DNA of 64,000 nucleotides from Symsagittifera roscoffensis (GCF_963678635.1 NC_087068.1:9618027-9682026); one strand, 5' to 3'; shown: positions 23,855-39,400, counted from the first letter of the stretch. Translations and numbers: made by a program. The notes: generated from the sequence alone by a model not told the origin.

Positions 23855-24485
23855 CTAATGTTGCGATTGCAATCTAAAACCAGACTGAGAGTTCTGCTCT
23901 GAAGATTCAGGCTTGAACGAAAGTGGATCCTTTCGGAGATCCTCATGATTAGTATCGCCATGTACCTCCTCAAGATTTCGATTCTGTTGGTACAATTGCA
24001 TCTGGGAAAGAGTATCATCTTGGTAATAAAGTTGTGACTGATTTTTACTATCTACCGCATTCGCTCTGTTTCTATTAAAATAGCCTTCTGTTAGATTAGG
24101 ATTTTGATTTGAGACTGAATTCTGCGGGTAATTTTGTTGAAGCTCACTCGTCATCGAGGTTGTTGTCATTTCTGGATAAGGATCTTGTTGTGATTGCTGA
24201 TATGTATACATATTCGAAGGGTAGTTTGGTTCCAATTTGGGATAAAAACTGGGTATGTTTTGATAACTTTGGTCTTCAGACTCGAAGCCCAATGGATATC
24301 CGTTGGGAATTGAAAGGTTCTCACGATTGCTATAATAGAACGATTCAGGTATCGGGTATGTCGTGTTCTGCATTGAGGAGTTTGGGGGGAGGGGGTTGAG
24401 CTGCGAAAAGTGATTTGGGGGAGGGGGTGATTCGGAATTTGATTCGGAGAGTTTCTTCCTCAGTACAGTGACCAGCCTCTCTAAT
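23855..24485 (-). CDS. MIPOL1: MIPOL1 terminal exon
   Basis: Acceptor TTTTTAG at 24486-24492; one base completes a Gln codon from the previous exon, then [17 protein letters not shown]. The conserved core ends there, and about 195 further residues are low-complexity (Asn, Gln, Ser, Pro, Tyr), ending GFRLQSQH before TAG at 23857-23855. The tail has PPPP and repeated Gln/Asn-Tyr patterns and no recognisable domain. Confidence 0.9.
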
Positions 24486-27400
24486 CTAAAAACAGAAAAT
24501 AATACAACTTCAGAGAATAAACGAGAAACATGATTCAAGAACTTGATAAAATGAAGTAAACTAATGAGCAAATAGGTTAATGAAAGTTTAGAGTTGTTTT
24601 ATATCAATTTTCATCCTCATTAGAGCGTGATGAGCTATATAGAATCTCGACTAACGAATTGTCTGTTTGATTGGGAATCGATTAATGAATGTTAGCTAAA
24701 GGTGACTAGGTTTAGTTTTAGTATTTTCTCTCTCACCTTTACGGGTATTATTGGGTTTTTCTGAAAATAATTAACCACCTGTTTCAAATCATCCCCTTCA
24801 TTTAAAAACTTCAACTCTATCTATTCAAAATCTATTCAACCAGGAAACATTTCAATTGATGTGAAAATTTTAAGCCATTGGAATAAAATTTCATTGTTGA
24901 AATCATTTTCGACCACTGGGCGGTATAGGGCAGTACACTTCTACTTCAGAATTAGAACTTCAAACGGGTACAAAAACAACACCCAATGTTTACTATGCCA
25001 TTATGTTTACCGAATTCAATTGAGACGTTGTTGCGACTATTAAACCGTTGCGCTTTAGGCTCATTTACTCAACAAATTGGCGCTTTGTTCTCAAACACAT
25101 TTAGACCCACTCAAGAGTAAGAGAAAGTAATTTTCAGTCCAAATTTAAAACAACTCCAGATCCGAAAGCAAACCGCACTTCGCTTTGTATTTTCAATTTT
25201 AAGAGGCGGTCCACCTATGTGTTATCACAAACTGTGCCGCCGTAGATCAAAAACACAGGTGTTAATTAATTAGACCATTACTAGTTTTTCAATAAGAGAG
25301 TTCTTCTGATCATGCTAGTCTCCAACTCTTTTTAGACTCTCTTACTAATCGACTGACTTTACTGCTGTACCACTAGAAGTTAGTACTCGAGGTCCATTTA
25401 CGGTATCAAATTTCAATAACTCACCAAGTTATAACCAGAAAACCGACAGTCATAACCGAGTCATGAAAGACATGACGAAACTAATAATGCGACAAATTGT
25501 ATATACTGATGAGAAATTATCAAAATTTCATGTTTGGGCAGCAGTAACAAAACACCTTATTGATAAAATTGAAAATTGCTTTTAATCAAAATGGCAATTT
25601 TAGGTGAAACTTAAAACTCCAAAACTTCGATATTTTTGCTATCTGAACATTTAAAATACAACAAAAACTTCTTGAATGAGCTACCACATGAAGTAATCGA
25701 AGAGTAAACCATAACTTCGGTTGAAAAAACTATGCATTTATTTAATATCTCAGGGAAATACCTTGGGAGCACTAAATATAATGTAATTGGTAATCATGTC
25801 CTGTTGACTGATTCAAAGCACAATATTCAATTCAAATTTTTAGAAATGAGAGATAATTTACTATACATAGCCGACAGAGAAATGGAAAAGCGTCAATGAA
25901 ACCGAGAAAACAGAAAAAATACTGACTTGTTTTATGAAAAAATCTCGAAAAAAAACTTCAGAATTTCCAAGAAAAAATATATGCCCTTACAGCTCTTTGG
26001 ATTTCTAGAACATTTTCTGATCGACGCGTTTTTAATAATAGTAACCCAATTTAAAAAGACTGGATCAATAAGTAAGTTTTTTATTTCGCTGGGAATCTGA
26101 AAACCAAATTCCTCATTCGAAACTAGAAGTTGATCTTGTCTTTCGTGACCTTTACACTTTCTGTTCATTAGTAGAATTTGCCTTGCTTTCATCAAAGAAA
26201 ATGAGCTGAACTTAAAAGAAATCGAAAGTCCAACCGCGAAAAAAATAAACCTGAGAGCCTGAATAACTTGAGCCTGAAGAATGACAAAAAAAATCATAAC
26301 GACCTATATAAGAGTCAGAACTGGTTCATCGACTCTTAAAAATGGCGAATTCTACAAGCAATTTTTAACCAATTCATCTACAAAAAAATCCACTTCCGAA
26401 CAAAACACACCAATTAACACAGAGGCAAAGCTGCGCTTCGCAAATACTAGCGGGAACACGACAAAAACCAGCTTTATAAAGAGAAACAAGAAAAAATAGA
26501 AATAAGCACCGAATTAGTAAAACTTTGCTAGGTATTGGCTTCGAACCTGCAACCTCGAGAGTTGGAGACTCACGCCCTGCCCTCTCGGCCCCGAACGCTT
26601 AACAATCGGGAAACACTAGTCACATATAAAGCAGCTACATATACAAATAAATTGCCAATGGGATGCACAATTTGCATGTAATAATTTAGAATATTACAAA
26701 CTGAAGGCATCCACATTAACTTTGCATATATTAAACTGGAAAGCATGAAGCAACATTGTGCACAAATCATGCATTTCAAGATATATTGAGTTTAAAAATT
26801 TCTGAAATCAAGTTTTTATTATTGTTATGTTTGAGACAAATAGCTTTTATCGATTCATTTGATGAATTAAAAATGCATCAACTGTGTTAACTTATAACTA
26901 TTCGAATGTCAAAGCACATGGTACCAAAAAGCCGTAAAGTTGCCACCAAATGTGGCACCCATCATTGCCCCTTAGCTTGAAAAAAAAACAATAGTCATAC
27001 TATTACATTAACGCTCACTGAAGTTTGCTAGTGTAAATAACGAGCCTCCCAAAAAGCTTTCACAGCTAATTTGAATATTCTTTCGAACATCCTTTAAAAA
27101 CCGGGCAGCACTATGAATCGATTGTTTGACCTACAGGTTCGAAAAATCGCACACGTAATCAATATGTGTAAATTTAGATAATAAAGACCAAATGTCAAAG
27201 CTTCAAAAACTTCACTCACTGTTCATTGCGAGTCTGTAACTCTTTTGCCTTCCTCTCACTCTCCCCTTTCTGCTTGGTGACCATTTCCAATCTGTCGGCC
27301 AATTGGCCACTTTGTCTCTCTAGATGTACTAGAAGTGGGTCTTCATTGCTTCCCATCCCTGTGGATAACGTGTCTCCCAGCTCACGCAACAACTGCTCGC

Positions 27401-30400
27401 CAGAAGGACCGCTTTTCCTGAAACACCATAACATGAATATTTTCTCTGTAGCGTTTGATGTATTTTGGTTTTCCGGTCCAACTATCACTGTACGCAGGGG
27501 CGGATCTAGTAATTTCTCGAGTGGGGGGGCGGATTTTCAAAAAACTTTCGAAAATGTCGACTTTTTTTGGGTCGACCAAATTGATTTTCCGAGCTCTCTC
27601 AAATCACTAAAAAGACCCTGTTTTGGGCCACATTTTCTGCACCGCAGACAAAACTTAACAACAAGCCAAAAAAAGCGTTTTTAGGCACTTTTAGGAAAAT
27701 TTTGACGCCGAATTTTGAAAAAATTTTAGGGTCCGTCACCAAATATGGATATCTCAAACTAGTACAAAAGGGGGATCCAGGGGGTCGAATCCCTGAAGAA
27801 GGAACGCTCCGCCCCCCCCCCCCCTAAATCAGCCCATGCTTTCGAAATTACTCGAAAAGTTTTTGAAGCCATAATGAAAAAAATGCTAGTCATACAATTT
27901 CTTCTGATAGAAATTGGACTTTTTTGCCAAAGTTTATTTTTCAAGACAATACACAGATTTTTGTGCCAGTTTTCAAGCCAAATTGGAGCAATTTTGTGCC
28001 AATTTTTGCACAAAAATGGGGTCGAATCCTTGAGGGGGGAACTATAGAAAAGCAATTCAATATAGAAGACCTGAAATTTGACACAAAAGCGTCCAAAAAT
28101 AAGTAAAAATGATTAAAATTGCAGTTTTAGTTCTCCTAACATAAGCCACATGCAATTGGAACAGCGTAAAAAAATCAAGAAAACCGAAGCAAATTGATTC
28201 TCAAAAAAATTAGGTCACTGTCAGGCCCTTTGAATTTCAAGGGCAATTTATGCATGATGTAACTGGAGATTAATAAAAAAATTCAAAAAAACTGTGTCGA
28301 GAAAAATAGGTATATTTTCGGTTTTCGGACTACACGACCCGGAATTTACAACTGCATAAAAAAAGACTGTCTCTCAAATGAATTCTATTGCAAAATTATT
28401 TTATATCATTTCTTAGTATTTTAAACACAATTTAATTGCGGTTTATTCGGAATAGCAGTAAAAAGTTTCAAAAAAAGAAAAAGATTTTTTTCTTCTTTTT
28501 CTAATTTTTAAATTTTGCTACCCTTATCATCGTGAGCAAAAGAAACAACCAACTATCTTTGTTTAGTTTCCTTTAACCAAACTGACTTTGAAAGAAAATT
28601 ACAAATAAACCAAATGTCAAACCACCAAAACAAATCTGCAAAAAAAAGAGAAAAACACTTCGATCATTACTACGTACAAATTAAAGGCAATTTTCAAGAT
28701 TAATCGGCTAAGAAAAAAAGCCAGAAAATTAAAATCAGGATGAATTTTGTTTCATTTTACTTTTGCTCCAATTTAAAAATTAAATAAAAGGTAGCTTATT
28801 TTTTATTTTAAAAATCCATTCAAAACAACTTTTTATGAACTATTTTAACATTTTCTTAAATGATTAGAAATATTAAAACAGCAGATTTGAAAGATTGCGC
28901 TTTAGAGTTCAAGAGATCTAGAGGTGTGGAAATATGCAAATTGATCACACACTTCATAAGTACTTGACATTACTGCTGGCCTGGTGAAATATTGCGAAAT
29001 ATCCACACACCAAAAAAAAACATAGTTTAGCGTGTAATTATCATCCACTTAAAAGTGCCGATAAAATATTACTTCAAAGGCGATAAGAGATGACAACATA
29101 TGTTACAAGTAAAAAATCTTGGCTACGCACTTCTTAAATCGATAAGTCGAAATAGTTCTTCGCTACATCTAAACCTCCCGCCGTGGTGTTGCGCAGTGAA
29201 TTTTACTTTCTCGGTCCCAAAAAACTAAGAAAAACAAACAAAAACACCTCCCCCTATAAACTCCCACCTCGAAACTCCGCGGGACTGCAGATATTTAGCT
29301 ATTTAGTTCAAATAGTTGGTTGTCCACTTCAATCAGTTAGAAGTAACAGCTAATTTGTAAGTTATTTCAAACATCTTTTCAGTTATTTCTTAATCTTTTA
29401 TTGTTTAATTCAAACAGGTTGCATCCAAAGTCTAGTTAGATTGCTACAAATCAAAAGAGAGTCAGAACGAGCGATAAAGAGACGTTTTGTTTTGACTTGA
29501 TTAGAGGGAGGATATATGTTGCAAAGCGAACTGATACAACAGATTGACACTGATGTTGATTTTGAATTTGAGATCAAAAGTGAAAAGTAGAGCACAATCA
29601 AAATATCTCGCTGTGCCTCAGAACTTCCAGGCACCTAAACCTAGCTAACTATCAAAATACATCACAAATTCTCGAAAGACAAATTAAGCAAACTAGTGGT
29701 TAATCATGAAACAGTCACATTTGACAATCTCAGGTTTTGGCAGAAGTTTCTCAAAGCTTCGCAATCACTAGGTATTCGTGAGAAGACAGTAAAGTTTAAG
29801 TTGAACGTCAAAGATAAAAGGCCTACAAATTTCAGGGTAGCAAGTCAAATTTGGTAGAACCAATTTGGCAGACATTATTTAGTTACCTATTTTAGTTGAT
29901 ATAATAAGCGTGGTAAGATGACGCATCTTTTTCCCCCGAGTACAAACTTGGATTTAACATATTTTGGATTTTAACATTATTTACATTAACAGATTTAAAT
30001 TTGAAATCTTTTCATTGATTAAATTTTTGACAAAAAAGAAGAAAAAGGCTAAAAAACTGACGTGACAGAAATTGAAATATTTGGCAAAATCGATCACCTT
30101 TACACACAAAATAAATTTAGACAAAATTGACAATGAAAACTAAGAAAAGCTTCATCCGTAAGCAAGTGTTTATAACTCCATATTTTTCATTTCAATTTAT
30201 TGCAGAAACTCGCCGTATCCCACTTTTATTTTTGAAAAAATCTTCACTATTTGAATTATGATCTTTATTTCCTGTCTTCTTAATTGTAAGTCACGTAGAG
30301 AGTAAAGAATGGAACAATGAAACAAATTTAAAGAAAAACCAGAGTAAACGGATGCAGTGCGAAGTAGGACGAAAGACTCATGATGCAGTTGACATTTTGA

Positions 30401-33400
30401 AACATAACCAACAAAAAACTGTAAAATAAACTCACGGAAACCAAAAAAAAATGATTGTTTTTTTCAAACTCAAATTTCAAATTCAAAAAATGTGTCACGT
30501 CAAAGCTTTTATAATTTGTAAGTCTTTCATAATTACATTCTTCTTCCAAAAAAACTAATTCAATTTTCAAAGAAACTCGCTCATGAGGTTTTTTTCCACT
30601 GAGAAGTTAGAAAAAAATGCACTTTTAAAACTTTTAATTGGAACTTTTGTCAGTCGAGAGCACAATTTGTTATGCTTTCGGCAAATGAACTCGAATTGAA
30701 TTTAAAAAGAAATCTGCAGTCAAACGCCAAATTGGACAAGAGCAACTTTCAAGACTTTTTCTTTGAAAACGAAACAAAATTATTAGGACATATGTAAGTG
30801 TCTTCACTATGTTCCAGGACACTTAGAAAAAATTGGAAAAAGTTTTATACGTTTTTACAGCAGTTTTTTTTCGAGGATCAGCCAACTCGAATCTGGAGAT
30901 TTGAGAAACTTATTTCTATAGATCAATTAGTTAATAGTTATATTTGAAATCAAGTAAATTTAAGCATCTGAAAAAAATGCGATATAAATAAATCTCAATC
31001 ATTTTCAGCTTAATCTTAAAAAACTCAATTCAACCTGAACCAAATTACAAACGTGGTCTTAAACAAAATCGGCAAATTTCAGCCAAAACTTTGAATTTCA
31101 CACATTTGGAATAAGATATTTAGAAGACGCAAGAAAAAAATATCCAGCAGACAGTTGAAAAATAGTCAATGAACGCAAGGAAACAAAAAAAAACTAACTT
31201 GATTTTTGGAAAACTCAAACTTTCGAATTTGAAAGGAAAAAAACATGGCCAGAAAGCTCTTTGAATTTCTAGAACCATTAATGAGTGATAATTGTTGGGA
31301 AAGAACTCAATTTGAGAAAATAGGATCAAATGGTAAATTTTTAAATTCGCTGGGAAATCTGAAATTCAAAAATTTCTTTCAAAAACAGATTTTGATCACG
31401 TTTTCCGTGATCTTTATACTTTTGCTATGCGATAGTGGAGTTAACCTTCCATTCAACAAAGAAAATCATTTGAAGTTAAAAAGAAATCAAATGTCAAACC
31501 GCGAAAAACAAAATTAGAGCGTGAATTCTGAGAAGTTTTCCGGCAAAAAACGACAGAAAAAATCATCATAACTTACATAAGAGACTTCACTACGTTTATT
31601 GAAACTTTAACATCAAAAAAAAAACTCTACAATCTGATTAAAATATAATATATAACCAAAAGAAAAACTTTCAAATTTTAGGAGAAATGTCTCACCTTGA
31701 AGCTCTTTGAATATCGAAAACCTTTAAAGAAACTTATTGGCACTTAATTCTTCGCACTTATTTCATAAAACAAACATAATAAGAAACAAGGATAGCCGTT
31801 TACTGTGCAAGTAGCACAGAATGTTCCGACCAGTCTTAAAAAATAATTGTAATTTTTTCGGCGCTGTGTGATAAAAGAATCTGAAATTAGGCATTGTCAT
31901 CAGTCATTGCAAAATACGCGAATTGGAGAACAAGTATTGAAGACAAATGAACAGAAAAACAAACAAAATAGATATTTTTAAAATTTTCAATTTTTTTCCT
32001 GAATTTTCTCAGAATTTTTGATTCCTAAGATGAAGTTAAAAACTCCAAAAACTAACTTCATTTGAGCGAATCTAAATTTTCGAGCCTTAAATAAAGCATA
32101 ACAAAAAAAAGATATAGGCCTGCTCACTCGCTCGAATTTAGACGAAAAATCTAAAATTTCAAACCAGTTTTTCTCGACGACACTGGGAAAACTTTTGCGA
32201 AATTTTTAATTGTCGTTCGAATCACAACTGGAAGGGCTTCAATATGATATATCACTCAACCCAGTCCGTGGAAAAACTAAAAGAAAAACTAAAACACACC
32301 CGAATACAAAGTTCCTCCCCACTTTCTATGGTCAGAACAAAAACTGGAAATTTTTTACTCCATTGAAAAGCTAGAAAATAACTCCATTTTCAAAATCAGA
32401 AGACATTCACGTCATTGTCTTTTTTGTAGCATTCACATTTGTTTTTTGTTTAGCAAACGGATTTAAATTGAACCTAAAAAAAATCAGAGGTCAAACCGCG
32501 AAAAATCCAAAAACAAAAATTGCGGCGACAATGGAACTCGAACCTGAGCCTTTCTGTTATATATGCAACCAATTCACCACGTCTTAGCGCTTATATACTC
32601 ATATAACACTGATGGTGGACTGACAAAACCAGGCAGTAATAAATGGGTTTCAATTAAGCGGGTATAGATTTTGCTATTCAAACAACACAGAAACTTGGCA
32701 CCACAAGATTGCAAAAATTGCAGTTTCGTTCGGAAATCTCAGCGTACTATACTACTACAAGCTTGGCTTGTATAAACAAGTACTTTTTTTCTGGTTTAGT
32801 TGTGCCTTTTTTCTAAAGTTTTTTTTAAAACATGGGTGCTTGAGAAATATTGACAAAAAACTCGCGAGAGATAGTTATACTTGTGAGAGATAGTTATTAA
32901 AACATTTGTCAGCTTCTTAGGTCTTTTGTGAATCAAGACAAAAATTCGTTATTTGAACTCTCTGCGCTAAACAATCATAGAAACAGATATTACTGTAACA
33001 TCAGCAGAAACATTCTATTAAGGCAGTTTGACCAAAGAAATTCAATTCAAAAACAGTTTTAAAAGGAGACATTATAAAAAAAGGTGTTTTACTGTGTTAT
33101 GTTTAATGTTACTTGAGCAGAATAGTAAATAGATTGAGTGTTTAATAATTCAAAACTGCATCAATTTCTTTATCTTTGTTTGCGTATTTTCCTCACTCAA
33201 AAAGTCCACAGAAGGGAGATGAGTGATTGAAAATGGTCTGTTACTGTTGCTTCGCTCACCTGTTTGCATTATGGAAACTTAATTGGGAAATTAATTATCA
33301 AACAACTGCCTCCAAAGAAGCCACATGTCTAAGCACACAAACTCCTCATCATATACTAGCTGGTCTTTTTTTTACTTCCAGCCGTACTAATTTTACTGAA

Positions 33401-36400
33401 CAAAGAAAAAATATTTACAAATTGGGAAATAATCATTTCAATGCAAATATTTTCAAAATTTTAGGTAAAACTTTGAGCAGACGAGAAAACTATCTAAAAC
33501 AAAAACAAATTTGCCAAACAAAATGTCAACAAAAAACTGTTTTACAATTAGCAGCTTATGCAGAAACTACTCTTAATCACGAATGGTATTGATTTTTAAA
33601 AGTTCTTCATGGCAAATTGTGAAATGTTTTCCCTCTATAGTTAATATTTACTTTTTAAAAGGACCAAACTTTTTTTCCAACAAAAACTGCAATTCCGAAG
33701 TCAATTAACGTATTCTAGAAGACAAATAATGGGAGAATATTTACAATTACAAATAAATCAAAAATGAATTGGTTATTAAAAATAACCGACCTTTTTTACA
33801 GTTAATTTGCTCTTACTAATCCCCCTCGAGAGCAAGAAAAGAGGGTCTAACGGGTGAGAAAAGGGAAGAGAAAGTAAGGAGTAGGTGAGCTTGCACAAAT
33901 ACATTGCTGCAAGCACTCATCATTTTTCCATGATACTCAGAAATGACCTGTGTCTTATTATACTTGACAGAATGAACTTTGAAGTACTTTTCATATTGCT
34001 CATTGCCCTGTTTAAATTTTTAACTGTGATTGGGACACATTTCAGGTCAGATTTAGCTGCCGTTAAACACAGAACAACTCGCCAGTTTTGCAAACCTAGA
34101 GTGGGCCATTAACACTCTAACAAGATATTTCTCGTTGGCGAAACGACTCGTTGGCTCGTTAAAACTTTGAGACTAGAGTTCAACTTTGCATGAAAACTTG
34201 ATCTCCGAAGGTACGCCAAACAACGAACGGAAAATTTTGCCCAAAAACTGATTTTTCTTAATTATGAACTAACCACAAAAAACACTAAATAGAGAATGTC
34301 GAGAAACAATTTTATCATTCCATGCCCTAAATATCGTTATCAAGATGAAATTTCAAGTTTTGTACCCGATAGCTTCCCTGTTTGTACTAATTTCATTCAG
34401 CTGGTTGATTAAAATTTGACTACACTCAAATGCTAATTTAACTTTTTTTTCTCAAACTTTAAACCCAGTTATGTTGATGTTGAACGTACATGAGGTATTG
34501 TCTGATCATGTTCATGTCCTGTTCAACCTGTTCACTCTTCTTCACAGCCGCCTCTCTAGCCACCACACTCTGTCGCAGCTCATTCTAAACAACACAACAC
34601 ACAATTTAACATAGAGAAAAAAAACTATATTGAAACCTCTTATACTTTTTATCTGTCGAAATGTCAACAAGAAAATCAATTTTTTTGTTTCCAGTCGTAT
34701 GAGCCATTTATACATCTCGCTCAAAAATCGCTTCAAGAGGATAGAGGTCAGCGCGATTTCAAAGCCTTTTAAGTTGTCATCCAGTTATCAAAAAAACAAC
34801 TGGTTAATTTTCTGTTGTTCCGACTACGTCACTGCAAATGACTAGACGGAACTATGATGTGGGTTTAGCTAACTTTGACTCCTAAAAAAGGTAGTAGAGG
34901 ATCAAAAGAGGTTACAACAACACAGAGGCGAAGCTGCGCTTCGCAAACATCAGCGAGAAAAGGACAAAAAAGCAGCTCTATAAAGTGAAGTAAGAAAAAT
35001 AGAAATAGGCCTCTTCTAGGTAAAAGTTTAATGCATATCGGATTCGAAAATGCGAATTTAACGATGTGCAAACATTAGCCACAAAGATTTGAGAAGGGAT
35101 GCTATGGAGATTTCAATTCTACAGATTGTGACTCTAGCAAGAGTGCCATCAAATGAGCATTTTTATTTGCAAGTTAGGTTCGAAAAGTAGAGCCATGATA
35201 ATACACTACGCCGCTAGTGTAAAAACCCTATTGGTCATTACTAGGTTATCCCATTGGTCATAATTGTGTTGTCTCTGGTTTTCGTGTTTTTTTTTCGTTT
35301 TTCAGACTAAATTAAACGACACTTTAAGCGTTCACAACCCTATTAGCACTAACCACTCAGCCACGGACGCTTCTTCAATCACTAACAATAGCCACCAAAA
35401 AGCAGAGAACAGATGCTATGAAATTTCCAGTGCTTCAGATTGTGATTATAGCAAAAGTGTCACCAAATAAGTGAACTCGTTTAATGAACATTTTTACTTA
35501 CGAGTTAGGTTAGACAAAAAAGATCGTACTAATAGCCTTCGTTTGCAAGCTAGCTAGCGTAAAAAGCAACCATGCTCAAAATATGTCTATTGCTTGACGA
35601 GAGTGCAGATGAGAAGTTTATTCAGTCATTTTGTTTCACAGGTTGTTTAACTGGAAAAAATTATATAAACTTTGATAACGCTTACTAATCGCAAGCTTAC
35701 AAAATAAAAGAATTTCAGAAAGTTCATGCCGATGAGTTTTCCCTTATCAATTTTATAGTGAATGGCAAAAGCGCCGATTAGCAAACTGTCTAAATAGCAT
35801 TAAAAAAAGACCAGTTTTTATAAATACCGAAATAACTTTTTGTGTTTTTTTTTGTAATCCGAATCACGATTGAAACTTCATAATGATAAATCACTCGACC
35901 TCGTACGAGGTGTAATTTCGGTACATCAGTCCCACCCTAAGCCATAGTTCCTTCCTCCACCTAGGGATAATCAAAGCTAAAATCTAACCTCACATTTTGG
36001 TCAAACTAATGGCTTGAAGCTTCAGACAAATACAAGCAACTCGCTGTATAAATACTTTCGATACATTTTAGCTGCCAAAAAAATCTAACGACGACATTTG
36101 GTTGAATCTTTTAGCCGTCAAAAAATGACAAAGTAAAAAACGAATGACGAATGGAAAATGTGTGACATCTGGTTTAGCTCCACTGGACGAATGAAAATAG
36201 CCATGAAAGGATTACAGCCAGCGAGTTTGAGAATTCCATGATCTCGATAAAACTTCGACTGTTTCGATATGATTCATTTTGGGCAAACGTGCGGCCTCTT
36301 GATACTCGAAATATGCCAATTCTTTACGTTGTAATTCAAGCAGTTTCGACTTTATTTTTGACGCATCTCCTTTGAACAGAGCCCCACGTAGGATTTCATG

Positions 36401-39400
36401 CCACAAAAAAAACATAAGATCCAATACCCCATCGCTTTGCAAATTTAACCCTTTTTACATCACTCTACATGCCAGACCTTAAATACACATACCAGGCATA
36501 GTATAAAGTACTCTAGATACACATCTGGCCTTTTGATATATGGTTGGCGGCCGCGGTGCAAACACTAGCCAGACCGGGACGCGACCCGGATCCCGATTCA
36601 TTCGCGCGATCACGCCGAGCTCAGAGAGCAGACTTGATGAAGATATCGTTTGCAGAACAAGGGGGGAGTTGTTTATCTTTTCCATCTTTTTCATTCACAA
36701 AGTGGAAAGCGGTCTGGATTGAAGTTTGCCCAAATGAAAAGTCATTGGAGAAAATAAACAGTATTTATGATTGATGAATAAATATAAGGAGGATACTCGC
36801 ATTTTGAACTCGTGTGGGAAAGTGGAGCTCAGAGCTATCTTTGTTGAGTCAGTACAAAAGATCAGAATTCGAAATCAGGAACAGTTGGTCCGTAGAATAG
36901 ATGCTCAGAATGTATTATTCATGCACTGCTCATTTAAAATGCACCCATTCATTAAGTTAAGTATTGTCAATTATGCAATTATGATCCACAAACAAATATT
37001 TTTAGCCAACATCACAATCGCGTCGAAAAATTATGAAGCAAGTTTTTCATATTTTTTCAAGGCGGATCTAAAGGATCAAGGAAAAAACAATAAGTTTCCA
37101 AAGGGGGAATTCAACATGCAGTTAAGTATTGGGGGTGTAATACTTAACATTTAGTTCAAAGATTGTTCTCTAATAAAGCACACAGAACGTCCTTTGCAAT
37201 CTATGAAAAAGTACATTGGGGCTGAGCTTAAAAGATAGGAGGTATTGATTAGCAAAAAAATGTGTTGAATAATTGAGACAATTTTCAGAGCTCACAGGAT
37301 CATTTTATGATTATTGCACGTTTCCAAACATAGATTCAAAATCTGTTCGAGCGATGGAGCTTCGAAGGGGGCAAGATTGGTGGTCGTACTTTGGTCAGAA
37401 GGCTTACACCGTCCGAATACGGGTAGAACATATTGCTTTTGGGCTCAAAATAACAAAAAAAAATCAATCTTTTTCTGTCTTTTTTCCGCATCTTGGAAAT
37501 CAGATGCACTTCAATTCTTCCAAATTTTTCACATAGAAAAACGTGGAATTTTTTTCGGTATTAAAGAACAAATTTTAAATTTTCGACACTCTGACCCATC
37601 TGCCATATGGCCTCGCATGGATGAAAAAGTGATAACATGTGGCTAGCGGCGGAGCACTGCCACCTCAAAGATCAATACTAGTTAGGGGGGATCGGAAAAA
37701 ATTGGGGATGTTAAATTGGGTTGGGATGAGAGAGGGTTGAATAGGAGGGTGAATGAATCGATCGATCGATCAAAACTGGATGGTTGTCTTGTCGAGTTGG
37801 AGGTAGGCACTATGTTATGTTGGAACAATAGGGAAAAGTACACTTCAGATTAACTGCTTGCAAACAAAAAGTATTCTGGCAAACAAAAAATGATACGAAA
37901 AACGTAAAAATACATGATGCAAAAAAGTGGTAGAATTATATAAAGTACAAAGATAGCCTTTATATATTCATGCCACTTTTTGATGCTCCAGTTGACGCTC
38001 AATGATAGACGCTTCTGATTCATCACAAAACATAAAAATTACCCTCTTGCAACGTAAACAATCCCCTCTTTTTGTCACACTTGTTTTAGACCAATCAACC
38101 CACTATCGGAATCAAAAACATAATATCTTTCATTGAAAAGAGCTTGTTCAAAAAGTTAATCGTCCAAAAAACAACAATTTCTCTAAAAAACTGTATTTCA
38201 CAATATTTTTAGACACTTTTTTCACAATATACCGCTTCTCGAAAACTTCAAAGCCGTTTTGATTGATTAAAACTGGCAAAAAAACGTTTAATTGAAACTT
38301 ACAAAAATTATTATGTTTCGGCTAGTCACAAAAATCGAAAGGTTTTAGAAAATGCGACATCAAAAATTAACGAGTCATTTTGTGGAAACTCATTGCGGAT
38401 TCTCAATCCTTTATCACTACTCTTCTATTGCGACAAATGTTTCGTTTTATTAATTGCACTCTAAATTTATCAACATTCGTCTTCATTTGAGTTTTTGAAA
38501 CACAGGTGTGCGACCAATGAGCAGATAGAGTAATAGATCGAAATGATTGAAGCAGAAAAAAAATGCAAAAACAGTAGAATGCAAACACTGAAAAAATATA
38601 TCAACTAACTAACATTAGAATTCGCGTTGATTTTTGGAGATAAAAAACTTACACATCAAAATAGCGAATACTAAAAGTTAGAAAAAGTTCACAAATTTTG
38701 TACAGATTTTTTTTACACAAAATTTACCGCTTTTCAAAATTCTGGGCACTGACAAATGTGTTGTCAATAAATAGTACTGTAATAAAAATCGGCTTTTTTG
38801 CTTAGTGACAAAACAAGATTAGCGGTGGAATAGTCGTACCGTTGACAGATTGCGGCTGCCGGCCGTTCATTAACTATTAATAATTTCAGATCGAAGCAGT
38901 ATTCGAAAAAGATAGACAAAGACCATAAGGAAGAGTCAACACTCAATGTTAAAGCCATGCGCACTTATTTAATGCAATAGGAGATATAGTGGTCAAATAT
39001 GTCTCCATAAATATCATGCTCATCCACAAACAAACAAACAAATTGTCTAGAGTCCACAGCCTTGACATTTGGCTCACTGGCTAAACAAATTGACCGGATT
39101 ATGATCGACACAGAATCAAAGTGAAAATGATTTCAAGAAAATCAATATAATCATGTCCAAAGACTAGCAAAGCAAAACTTATTTAAAAAGTGTGCAAAAC
39201 AACGAGGACAATCTCGAAAAAGGTGATTATTTTCCGTTAACAGACGTGACTTTACTTGTTTCCGAAGACATCTTTTTAAAAAATGTTCTACCCTTTTTTT
39301 AAAACTTGTTGAAATTATAAGACACACAACCAAAATTTAACCATTCAGCTTTAGAGAATTAGAAAGTTTCAGGATTTGTTTCATACAAAAGTAACACAGC

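Larger units (their letters stand above)
24486..27219 (-). other. MIPOL1 last intron
   Basis: 2734 nt. It carries one copy of the hairpin-tailed repeat and one of the CACAGAGG-headed repeat (given separately). The left half (24486-25880) shows no gene or recognised repeat. Confidence 0.8.

Noticed and set aside
24109-24399. 96-residue plus-strand open frame
   Set aside because: Antisense shadow of the MIPOL1 terminal exon.
36771-37154. 127-residue plus-strand open frame as a gene
   Set aside because: No recognised domain and no splice or promoter support; kept only as part of a possible element relic.
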